Below the pieces are notes generated by a model. It had not been told where the DNA came from. It saw nothing but the letters and a program-made list of their open reading frames with translations, and made no database searches. A program made the position numbers and the translations under genes. A stretch of 5,389 nucleotides of DNA from Actinomycetota bacterium (GTDB lineage Bacteria; Actinomycetota; Actinomycetes; Nanopelagicales; Nanopelagicaceae). The stretch spans positions 1-5,389 of the forward strand of contig CANKCX010000066.1 in assembly GCA_947480375.1 (NCBI GenBank). Reading direction: 5' to 3'. Below are positions 1 through 5,389 of this stretch, in pieces. Within the stretch, counting starts at the first letter, position 1. Every line of letters starts with the position of its first letter.

Positions 1-238
1 CGGAAAGCGCTTACCAAAAGAAGATGGTATTCAACGCTTCAAAGGTCTGGGCGAGATGCCTGCAAAAGAACTTTGGGACACAACAATGGATCCTGCACAC
101 CGCGTCTTAATTCAAGTCACTCTTGATGACGCAGCAGCTGCAGATGATTTGTTCTCAGTTTTAATGGGCGAAGATGTAGAACTGCGCCGAAACTTCATTC
201 AACGTAATGCTAAAGATGTTCGGTTCTTGGATATCTAG
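1..238 (+). CDS. gyrB: DNA gyrase subunit B, C-terminal end (5' truncated by window edge)
   Basis: This is the last 78 codons of GyrB, the ATPase subunit of DNA gyrase. GyrB powers negative supercoiling together with GyrA in the cytoplasmic A2B2 enzyme. The frame is open from base 2 and ends with TAG at 236-238; base 1 is the last base of a cut codon. The visible peptide contains the conserved block after the TOPRIM core, [21 protein letters not shown], where the GyrB/ParE family typically has QR(Y/F)KGLGEM. It ends in the typical GyrB tail ([17 protein letters not shown]). An internal ATG at 56 is not a real start, because homologous coding sequence continues upstream of it. GyrB rather than ParE is favoured because gyrA follows after 10 bp. 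The ATPase and transducer domains and the promoter lie outside the window. Confidence 0.96.
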   Translation, partial: GKRLPKEDGIQRFKGLGEMPAKELWDTTMDPAHRVLIQVTLDDAAAADDLFSVLMGEDVELRRNFIQRNAKDVRFLDI

Positions 239-242
239 GTGA
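237..242 (+). promoter_or_regulatory. gyrA ribosome binding site overlapping the gyrB stop codon
   Basis: AGGTGA lies 6 nt before the ATG at 249 and shares its first two bases with the gyrB TAG stop (236-238). This supports 249 rather than the in-frame ATG at 261 as the gyrA start. The overlap also suggests that translation of the two gyrase subunits is coupled, so ribosomes finishing gyrB could reinitiate on gyrA. The coupling is an inference from spacing. Confidence 0.75.
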
Positions 243-248
243 TTACAA

Positions 249-2723
249 ATGGCTGAAAATATGAATCCAGATAAAACCGCTGCGCACGATCGCATTGAAT
301 CTGTCGATCTCCAAGTCGAGATGGCGCGCTCTTATTTAGATTATGCAATGTCAGTAATTGTTGGACGAGCACTTCCAGATATTCGCGATGGTTTAAAACC
401 GGTTCACCGCAGAGTTCTTTATGCAATGTATGACGCTGGTTATCGACCAGATAAGGGATATTACAAATCATCTCGCATCGTCGGTGATGTGATGGGTAAT
501 TACCATCCACACGGCGACACTGCGATTTACGATGCTGTTGTTCGACTCGCACAATTTTGGTCACTTCGCTATCCACTAATTGATGGAAATGGAAACTTCG
601 GTTCTCCTGGAAATGATCCGGCCGCAGCAATGCGTTATACCGAAGCTCGTCTAGCGCCGCTCGCAATGGAGATGATGCGAGATATCGATGAAGACACAGT
701 TAATTTCATTCCAAACTATGACGGCCGTTCGCAAGAACCTACAGTTTTACCAAGCCGCTTTCCAAACCTTTTAGTTAATGGCAGCGCTGGAATCGCAGTT
801 GGAATGGCTACAAATATCCCACCCCATAACTTAAATGAAGTTGTGGAAGGTGTTGTTTGGTCGCTTGAAAATCCAGATGCTGATCCAAAAGAATTATTAG
901 AAAAACTCTTAACAATTGTTAAAGGTCCAGATTTTCCTACAAAGGCGCTAATTGTTGGTCGCCAAGGAATCGAAGATGCATATCGCACAGGCCGCGGTTC
1001 CATAATTATGCGCGCAGTTGTTGAAGTTGAAGAAATCAATAAGCGCACATGTCTTGTAGTTACCGAGCTGCCATATCAAGTTAACCCAGATAATTTAGCG
1101 TTAAAAATTGCTGAACTCGTTAAAGATGGCCGCATCAAAGGAATCGCAGATGTTCGCGATGAAGGTAACGAGCGACTTGGCCAGCGTCTTGTAATTGTTC
1201 TACGCAACGATGCAATTCCAAAAGTAATTTTAAATAACCTTTATAAACATACCCAATTACAAGATTCATTCGGCGCAAATATGCTTGCCCTGGTTGACGG
1301 AGTTCCAAGAACCCTGCGCATCGATGAATTCATCCGCTATTACATCGAGCACCAAGTTGAAGTAATTGTTCGTCGAACAAAATATAGATTGCAAGAGCGC
1401 GAAAAGCGTGCCCATATTCTTCGCGGTTATTTAAAAGCACTTGATGCACTTGATGCAGTTATTGCTTTGATTCGTGCATCACGTACACCGGAAGAAGCCC
1501 GCACCGGATTGATGAAACTTCTTGAAGTTGATGAGATTCAAGCCAATGCAATTTTGGATATGCAACTGCGCCGAATTGCAGCTCTTGAGCGCCAGAAGAT
1601 TAATGATGAATACGAAGGCTTGATGTCAGAAATTGTCGAACTAAATAGCATCTTGGCATCTGAAGCAAAGCAGCGCGAAATCATCAAGGTAGAACTACAA
1701 GAATTAACCGCAAAATATGGCAACGAACGCCGTACTCAAATTATTGCCGGAGATTCGGATCTATCTGTTGAAGATTTAATTCCAGACCAAAGCGTTGTAG
1801 TAACAATCACCAAAACCGGATATTCCAAGCGCACCAAAGCGGATTTATATCGATCACAACGCCGCGGTGGCAAAGGCGTTAAAGGCGCTGCACTTAAGCA
1901 AGATGATTTAGTTGAACACTTCTTTGTGGCATCTACTCATGATTGGCTTTTGTTCTTCACAAATAAAGGAAGAATTTATCGCGCAAAGGTTCACGAATTA
2001 CCAGATGCAGGTCGAGATGCACGCGGACAACATGTTGCAAACCTTCTAGCATTTAAACCCGACGAAACTATTGCACAAGTAATCGCAATTTCTGATTACA
2101 AGTCACACCCATATCTTGCAATTGCAACACGTGGCGGAATTGTAAAGAAGTCTCCACTCGTTGAATTTGATTCACCGCGTTCTGGTGGGTTGATTGCCAT
2201 TAATCTCAAAGAGGGCGATGAATTAGTTTCAGCAGCTTTGGTTAGCGAGAAGGATGAAATACTTCTTGTATCTAGAAATGGAATGTCACTTCGCTTTGGT
2301 GCAAACGAGGAATCAATTCGTTCAATGGGAAGATCCACAAGTGGCGTAATTGGAATGAAGTTCCGCGGAAAAGATCAACTGTTAACCATGGCAGCGATTA
2401 CAGATATTTCTTCACCTAAATTTGTTTTAACTGCAACCGACGGCGGATATGCCAAGCGCACACCGCTTGATGAATATCGTCCGCAAGGTCGAGGCGGCCT
2501 AGGTGTTAAGGCAGCAAAGATCGATGAAGATTCGCGTGGTGTTTTAGTTGGCGCAATGATTGTTGAAGCCAGTGATGAAATTCTTGCAATCACTTCAGGT
2601 GGAGTTGTAATTCGAACAGCTTGTTCTGAAATTCGCGAGACCAGCCGAGACACCCTTGGTGTTCGCTTGGTGAATCTCGATGCTGGAATTTCAGTGGTAT
2701 CGATTACGCAGGTTAAAGAGTAA
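249..2723 (+). CDS. gyrA: DNA gyrase subunit A
   Basis: This complete 824-residue GyrA is the DNA breakage-reunion and wrapping subunit of gyrase. The N-terminal topoisomerase IV/gyrase A domain (about 1-500) has the catalytic tyrosine at Tyr130 in the AAAMRYTE motif. Its helix-turn-helix/quinolone-resistance region is [11 protein letters not shown], with Thr91 and Asp95 at the positions of E. coli Ser83 and Asp87. A coiled-coil-like stretch follows the conserved RRTKYRL segment. The C-terminal beta-pinwheel is visible as six repeats beginning near residues 521, 571, 627, 675, 730 and 782 ([42 protein letters not shown]). The GyrA box QRRGGKG at 537-543 in blade 1 distinguishes it from ParC. 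A second, imperfect box (QGRGGLG, 746-752) sits at the matching place in blade 5. There is no long acidic C-terminal tail and no intein. It is probably co-transcribed with gyrB (10-bp gap). The start at 249 is supported by the ribosome binding site at 237-242. Confidence 0.99.
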   Translation: MAENMNPDKTAAHDRIESVDLQVEMARSYLDYAMSVIVGRALPDIRDGLKPVHRRVLYAMYDAGYRPDKGYYKSSRIVGDVMGNYHPHGDTAIYDAVVRLAQFWSLRYPLIDGNGNFGSPGNDPAAAMRYTEARLAPLAMEMMRDIDEDTVNFIPNYDGRSQEPTVLPSRFPNLLVNGSAGIAVGMATNIPPHNLNEVVEGVVWSLENPDADPKELLEKLLTIVKGPDFPTKALIVGRQGIEDAYRTGRGSIIMRAVVEVEEINKRTCLVVTELPYQVNPDNLALKIAELVKDGRIKGIADVRDEGNERLGQRLVIVLRNDAIPKVILNNLYKHTQLQDSFGANMLALVDGVPRTLRIDEFIRYYIEHQVEVIVRRTKYRLQEREKRAHILRGYLKALDALDAVIALIRASRTPEEARTGLMKLLEVDEIQANAILDMQLRRIAALERQKINDEYEGLMSEIVELNSILASEAKQREIIKVELQELTAKYGNERRTQIIAGDSDLSVEDLIPDQSVVVTITKTGYSKRTKADLYRSQRRGGKGVKGAALKQDDLVEHFFVASTHDWLLFFTNKGRIYRAKVHELPDAGRDARGQHVANLLAFKPDETIAQVIAISDYKSHPYLAIATRGGIVKKSPLVEFDSPRSGGLIAINLKEGDELVSAALVSEKDEILLVSRNGMSLRFGANEESIRSMGRSTSGVIGMKFRGKDQLLTMAAITDISSPKFVLTATDGGYAKRTPLDEYRPQGRGGLGVKAAKIDEDSRGVLVGAMIVEASDEILAITSGGVVIRTACSEIRETSRDTLGVRLVNLDAGISVVSITQVKE

Positions 2724-2747
2724 ATATTCGTTCAAAGAATCTGATTT

Positions 2748-2776
2748 TTGGCGCATGCCTTAAAGTCGGGTAGCCT
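2748..2776 (+). promoter_or_regulatory. Candidate sigma-70-type promoter for the tRNA-Ile gene
   Basis: TTGGCG (2748-2753) and TAGCCT (2771-2776) are separated by exactly 17 bp. The -35 element matches TTGACA at 4 of 6 positions. The -10 element fits the TANNNT pattern common in actinobacterial promoters. Transcription would begin near 2783, about 28 nt before the mature tRNA-Ile 5' end, leaving a short leader for RNase P to remove. The spacing and position are good, but the match was made by eye, and read-through from gyrA cannot be excluded because no strong terminator is seen after 2723. Confidence 0.45.
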
Positions 2777-2810
2777 TCACCCGTTCCAAGAAGTCCCAAT
2801 AGCGCGATTC

Positions 2811-2888
2811 GGGCCTTTAGCTCAGCTTGGTTAGAGCGCTTCCCTGATAAGGAAGAGGTCAGTGGTTCAAGTCCACTAAGGCCCACCA
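2811..2888 (+). tRNA. tRNA-Ile (anticodon GAU), CCA encoded
   Basis: This tRNA folds into a full cloverleaf. The 7-bp acceptor stem pairs GGGCCTT (2811-2817) with AAGGCCC (2878-2884) perfectly. The D stem is GCTC/GAGC (2820-2823 with 2834-2837). The anticodon stem is CTTCC/GGAAG (2839-2843 with 2851-2855), enclosing loop CTGATAA with anticodon GAT at 2846-2848. The T arm is AGTGG/CCACT around TTCAAGT (2861-2877). A2885 is the discriminator base and CCA is encoded at 2886-2888. It decodes AUC and AUU isoleucine codons. It sits between gyrA and tRNA-Ala, an arrangement known in Actinobacteria, rather than inside an rRNA spacer. Confidence 0.97.
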
Positions 2889-2968
2889 ACGCGTTATTTC
2901 AAGGAGATTTACAGATTTAATAAGTTCGCAATCTTTAGATAAGGTTGCGCCACTTACCCGCAGTACGC

Positions 2969-3041
2969 GGGGACCTAGCTCAATTGGTAGAGCACCGCCT
3001 TTGCAAGGCGGGGGTTAGGGGTTCGATTCCCCTGGTCTCCA
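2969..3041 (+). tRNA. tRNA-Ala (anticodon UGC), CCA not encoded
   Basis: This is a full cloverleaf of 73 nt. The acceptor stem pairs GGGGACC (2969-2975) with GGTCTCC (3034-3040). It includes a G3:U70 wobble (2971 with 3038), the main identity element read by alanyl-tRNA synthetase. The D stem is GCTC/GAGC (2978-2981 with 2990-2993). The anticodon stem is CCGCC/GGCGG (2995-2999 with 3007-3011), enclosing TTTGCAA with anticodon TGC at 3002-3004. The T arm is AGGGG/CCCCT around TTCGATT (3017-3033). The discriminator is A3041. The next bases are CAA rather than CCA, so the 3' CCA must be added by a tRNA nucleotidyltransferase. No convincing promoter was found in the 80-bp spacer after tRNA-Ile, so co-transcription with it is plausible. 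Confidence 0.97.
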
Positions 3042-3062
3042 CAAAACTTTTTGTAGCGTTTA

Positions 3063-3074
3063 TTAATTAATTAA
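3063..3074. repeat. TTAA triple tandem repeat in an AT-rich spacer
   Basis: Three consecutive TTAA units form a perfectly palindromic AT tract in the 58-bp spacer between tRNA-Ala and the cyclophilin gene. It could be part of a promoter-like AT-rich region for the downstream pair, but no matched -35/-10 pair could be fixed around it. It may simply reflect A/T-rich intergenic composition. Confidence 0.4.
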
Positions 3075-3088
3075 AACAGAACCCGTTG

Positions 3089-3094
3089 AAAGGG
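3089..3094 (+). promoter_or_regulatory. Ribosome binding site of the cyclophilin gene
   Basis: AAAGGG ends 5 nt before the ATG at 3100 and is a purine-rich Shine-Dalgarno-like sequence. It favours this start over the in-frame ATG at 3127, which would remove the first beta strand ([13 protein letters not shown]) that cyclophilins require. Confidence 0.6.
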
Positions 3095-3099
3095 AAATC

Positions 3100-3612
3100 A
3101 TGTCAACAGCAACTCTTCACACAAGTATGGGCGATATAAAGATCGAACTTTTCCCAAACCACGCACCAAAGACAGTTGCAAACTTTGTTGAACTTGCAAC
3201 CGGAAAGCGCGAATGGGTTGATCCAATCACTGGCGAGAAAACATCTAAGAATCTTTATGACGGAACAGTTTTTCACCGCGTTATTGCAAACTTTATGATT
3301 CAAGGTGGAGATCCACTAGGAAATGGAACTGGCGGACCTGGTTACCAATTCGCAGATGAATTCCATGGCGAACTAGCTTTTGATCGTCCTTACATTCTTG
3401 CAATGGCAAATGCTGGACCAGGAACAAATGGTTCACAATTCTTTATCACTGTTGCTGAAACCGCTTGGTTAAACCGCAAGCACACAATCTTTGGTGAAGT
3501 TAAAGATGAAGCATCAAAGAAAGTTGTTGATGCAATTGGAGCAGTAAAAACTGGTGGCCAAGATCGCCCAGTACAAGCTGTAAAAATTAATTCTGTAACA
3601 ATCTCAGAATAA
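3100..3612 (+). CDS. ppiA: Cyclophilin-type peptidyl-prolyl cis-trans isomerase
   Basis: This 170-residue cytoplasmic cyclophilin speeds cis-trans isomerisation of Xaa-Pro peptide bonds during protein folding. It is a single cyclophilin domain with no signal peptide or membrane segment. Active-site residues can be matched to human cyclophilin A: Arg60 (FHRVI, human Arg55), Phe65, Met66 and Gln68 (NFMIQGGDP, human 60, 61 and 63), Gln113 and Phe114 ([10 protein letters not shown]), Trp123, Leu124 and His128 ([12 protein letters not shown], human 121, 122 and 126). All are present, so the enzyme should be active. The Trp is the residue usually associated with cyclosporin binding. An insert near residues 35-50 ([16 protein letters not shown]) is typical of bacterial, especially actinobacterial, members. 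The same gene follows the tRNA pair in mycobacteria (ppiA, Rv0009). A rhomboid gene begins 4 nt after its stop, so the two are likely co-transcribed. Confidence 0.96.
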   Translation: MSTATLHTSMGDIKIELFPNHAPKTVANFVELATGKREWVDPITGEKTSKNLYDGTVFHRVIANFMIQGGDPLGNGTGGPGYQFADEFHGELAFDRPYILAMANAGPGTNGSQFFITVAETAWLNRKHTIFGEVKDEASKKVVDAIGAVKTGGQDRPVQAVKINSVTISE

Positions 3613-3616
3613 TAAA

Positions 3617-4183
3617 ATGAAAGAAGAGCAATCACTCACAACGAGTCTGATTGTCTTAATTTCTGGAACCTTTCTTTTAACCGAATTTGTTTTTCCAAGC
3701 CTGCAATCACAATTCGCGCTCTTTTATGGCGGAAGTTATGCGAATGGATATTTTCCAGGAGTCTCAACTGGCCAGTGGTATCGGCTAGTAACCGTTGCAC
3801 TTACTCATGCTGGTTGGCTGCATCTAATTTTTAATATGTTGGCGCTCTATTCAATTGGCACACCTGTCGAAGCCTTTCTAGGCCGAGTTCGCTTTGGTTT
3901 TATTTTTCTAGGCTCACTTCTAGGTGCTTCAGCAGCATCTCTTTACTTCGGCCCACACAACATTTACGCAGTTGGCGCATCTGGTGCGATTTATGGATTG
4001 TTTGGATCGTTATTTGTTATCGGAAAAAGAGCTGGCGCAAATTATCAGAACATCACAGGAGTAATAATTATTAACCTCTTGATGACTTTCACAATTTCTG
4101 GAATCGATTGGCGTGCACACCTAGGTGGCCTCGTAACCGGCGTTGTTCTTACCTATCCCTTAACATTTCGCAAAAGAACTTGA
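3617..4183 (+). CDS. Rhomboid family intramembrane serine protease
   Basis: This 188-residue polytopic membrane protein should cleave transmembrane substrates within the bilayer. The catalytic dyad is Ser122 in GASG (120-123) and His168 in AHLGG. The oxyanion-supporting HxxxN motif is His69/Asn73 in HLIFN, and the L1-loop tryptophan/arginine motif is seen in GQWYRLVT (Trp54, Arg56). Hydrophobic segments lie near 10-27, 66-82, 92-110, 116-136, 146-161 and 166-184, giving the basic six-helix rhomboid core with a basic C-terminus (TFRKRT). It lacks the N-terminal Cys-rich extension found in many actinobacterial homologues at this locus. The ATG at 3617 is the only convenient start before helix 1. 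It has no clear Shine-Dalgarno and lies 4 nt after the cyclophilin stop, so coupled translation is likely. Its last 31 bp overlap the convergent Fe-S gene. The substrate cannot be told from sequence. Confidence 0.95.
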   Translation: MKEEQSLTTSLIVLISGTFLLTEFVFPSLQSQFALFYGGSYANGYFPGVSTGQWYRLVTVALTHAGWLHLIFNMLALYSIGTPVEAFLGRVRFGFIFLGSLLGASAASLYFGPHNIYAVGASGAIYGLFGSLFVIGKRAGANYQNITGVIIINLLMTFTISGIDWRAHLGGLVTGVVLTYPLTFRKRT

Positions 4184-5389
4184 GCAACATCTAAAACTGC
4201 AATATCCGATTCGCGTGCAACCATTCCATCGCTAACCATAATTCGGCAGAACGGACAGGCAACAGCGACCTCTTTAACTTCAGTCGCAATTGCTTCATCT
4301 ACTCTATTTAAATTAATTCGAGTCCCTAGAGTTTCCTCCATCCACATGCGGCCACCACCTGCACCACAACAGAATGATCGATCTTGATTTCTAGGCATTT
4401 CTGTAATTTCGACTCCCGTTGATTGCAGAAGTTCGCGCGGCGGTTGGTAAATCTGATTGTGTCGACCCAAGTAACAAGGATCGTGATAAGTAAGAGCTTG
4501 ACCATTCTTATGTGGTGAAACTTTTAACTTTCCATCTTTAATTAATTGATTTAAAAGTTGGGTGTGGTGCACCATTTGTAATTCAAATCCCTGTTGTTTG
4601 TAATCTCGACCAATTGTTGTGAAGCAATGTGGACAAGTGACGACAACTTTCTTAATACCGCGGGCACCGAAAGTTTGTTGCAAAGTTTCAATGTTTTCAC
4701 GAGATAAAACTTGATAGAGAAATTCATTGCCGGCTCTCCTTGCCGGATCACCACTGCATGTTTCGCGTTGCCCCAAAACCCCAAAAGTTGTACCGGACAT
4801 ATGTAAAAGTTCGGCTACTGCCTTTGTAGTTTTCTTTGCGCGCTCTTCATATGCACCCGCGCAGCCAACCCAGAATAAATATTCGACATCTTCCGGGATT
4901 TCGCCATCAATTACTGTGATTGGAAAATCGCATTCAGCTATCCAGGCGTTGCGATCAGTGCGGTTTGCACCCCACGGATTACCTGTTTTTTCGAGGTTTC
5001 TAAAGGTTCCGCCAAGCTCTGATGGAAATTCCGATTCAACTAATACCTGAAAACGGCGCATATTTACAATGTGATCTACGTGTTCAATATCCACCGGACA
5101 TTCATTTACGCAGGCACCACAAGTTGTACAAGACCAAAGAACATCAGGCGAAATTACGGTTCCCACAATTGGTTCGTCGCTTTCAACTTTTGTGAGAGCG
5201 TGATCGCGCATTGCCATAATTAATAATTTCGGTGAAAGTGGCTTGTCGGTATGCCAAGCTGGACATTGCGATTGGCAACGCCCGCATTCTGTGCAGCTCG
5301 CCATATCAAGCAAGCCCTTCCAAGAGATATCTGCACTCTTCCCAATACCAAAAACATCATCCTCTTTTGGATCTTCAAAATCTATTGGC
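4153..5389 (-). CDS. Iron-sulfur oxidoreductase, heterodisulfide reductase-related (5' end beyond window)
   Basis: This is the C-terminal 411 residues of a larger Fe-S protein; the frame stays open to the window edge and ends with TAG (complement of 4153-4155). Residues are counted from the first complete codon at 5388. Two ferredoxin-type [4Fe-4S] motifs, C-x2-C-x2-C-x3-CP, lie at Cys32/35/38/42 and Cys87/90/93/97. Two CCG (HdrB/GlpC-like) domains follow. The first has Cys176, CSG at 211-213 and CPHC at 252-255. The second has Cys305, CCG at 340-342 (CCGAGGGRMW) and CPFC at 378-381. This order matches actinobacterial proteins of the Rv0338c type, which usually carry an N-terminal membrane region with cytochrome-b-like helices; that part would lie off the right edge. 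A role in electron transfer at the membrane, linking a soluble dehydrogenase to quinone or another carrier, is inferred, and the substrate is unknown. The TTG at 5313 is not the start, because conserved sequence (EDDVFGIGKS...ISWKGLLDMA) continues upstream. Confidence 0.93.
   Translation of the reverse strand, partial: PIDFEDPKEDDVFGIGKSADISWKGLLDMASCTECGRCQSQCPAWHTDKPLSPKLLIMAMRDHALTKVESDEPIVGTVISPDVLWSCTTCGACVNECPVDIEHVDHIVNMRRFQVLVESEFPSELGGTFRNLEKTGNPWGANRTDRNAWIAECDFPITVIDGEIPEDVEYLFWVGCAGAYEERAKKTTKAVAELLHMSGTTFGVLGQRETCSGDPARRAGNEFLYQVLSRENIETLQQTFGARGIKKVVVTCPHCFTTIGRDYKQQGFELQMVHHTQLLNQLIKDGKLKVSPHKNGQALTYHDPCYLGRHNQIYQPPRELLQSTGVEITEMPRNQDRSFCCGAGGGRMWMEETLGTRINLNRVDEAIATEVKEVAVACPFCRIMVSDGMVARESDIAVLDVAQVLLRNVKG

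Noticed and set aside
235..666. 143-codon open frame on the minus strand opposite the start of gyrA
   Set aside because: It is antisense to the conserved catalytic region of GyrA, and its translation shows no family features, so it is taken as a shadow frame.
2724..2765. Hairpin terminator after gyrA
   Set aside because: Only short pairings (ATTC/GAAT and GGC/GCC) are visible. Neither makes a GC-rich stem followed by a T run.
2901..2920. Strong Shine-Dalgarno-like AAGGAG in the tRNA spacer
   Set aside because: No ATG, GTG or TTG follows at a suitable distance, and stop codons (TAA) come at once, so no small gene can be supported.
2908..2945. Possible promoter for tRNA-Ala (TTTACA at 2908 with TAGATA or TAAGGT near 2936-2945)
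   Set aside because: The TTTACA element is good, but the spacer to any -10-like hexamer is 22 bp or more, too long for a sigma-70-type promoter.
2811..3041. tRNA genes as an integration site for a mobile element
   Set aside because: No integrase, no duplicated tRNA 3' end and no change in gene content around the tRNAs is seen; the flanking genes are the expected conserved ones.
3041..3054. Inverted repeat ACAAAA/TTTTGT just after tRNA-Ala as a terminator
   Set aside because: The stem is pure A/T except for one pair, the loop would be only 2-4 nt, and there is no separate U tract, so it would be too weak to call as an intrinsic terminator.
4628..4636. Perfect actinobacterial-type DnaA box on the minus strand (TTGTCCACA)
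   Set aside because: It is a single copy inside the codons for Thr-Cys-Pro-His of a conserved CPHC motif, so the coding constraint explains it. No cluster of boxes or AT-rich unwinding element surrounds it.
4727..5050. 107-codon open frame on the plus strand opposite the Fe-S gene
   Set aside because: It lies wholly antisense to a well-conserved coding region, has no recognisable domain and no convincing ribosome binding site, so it is taken as a shadow frame.

Overview
The window looks like chromosomal backbone from a low-GC actinobacterium, just downstream of the replication origin region. GyrA carries actinobacterial sequence signatures (for example WSLRYPL and [14 protein letters not shown]). 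The order gyrB, gyrA, tRNA-Ile, tRNA-Ala, cyclophilin, rhomboid is the conserved actinobacterial gyrase neighbourhood. G+C is only in the low to mid 40s percent by eye, third positions favour A/T, and spacers are short. By inference this best fits a streamlined freshwater actinobacterium of the acI / Nanopelagicales type. No marker in the window proves the taxon.

Layout: 1-238 is the 3' end of gyrB (+). It is followed after 10 bp by a complete gyrA (249-2723, +), whose Shine-Dalgarno overlaps the gyrB stop codon. An 87-bp spacer holds a candidate sigma-70-type promoter and leads to tRNA-Ile(GAU) at 2811-2888. An 80-bp spacer then leads to tRNA-Ala(UGC) at 2969-3041. A 58-bp AT-rich spacer precedes a cytoplasmic cyclophilin-type peptidyl-prolyl isomerase (3100-3612, +). 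Four bases later comes a minimal rhomboid intramembrane serine protease (3617-4183, +). On the opposite strand, 5389-4153 carries the C-terminal part of a large iron-sulfur oxidoreductase of the heterodisulfide-reductase/Rv0338c-like type. It converges on the rhomboid gene, overlaps its 3' end by 31 bp, and runs off the right edge. No gene-free stretch exceeds 90 bases.

How the parts relate: GyrB and GyrA form the A2B2 DNA gyrase and are probably made from one transcript. The two tRNAs are the Ile/Ala pair often found near gyrase in Actinobacteria, here with no rRNA genes. The cyclophilin and rhomboid probably share a transcript. The Fe-S protein belongs to a separate leftward unit that starts outside the window.

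Nothing here looks like an undescribed system. The points most worth a second look are departures from the usual actinobacterial version of this locus. They are: no DUF3566 gene after gyrA, a rhomboid without an N-terminal Cys-rich extension, a second GyrA-box-like motif with its lysine replaced, and an Fe-S reductase placed directly after the rhomboid with overlapping 3' ends.
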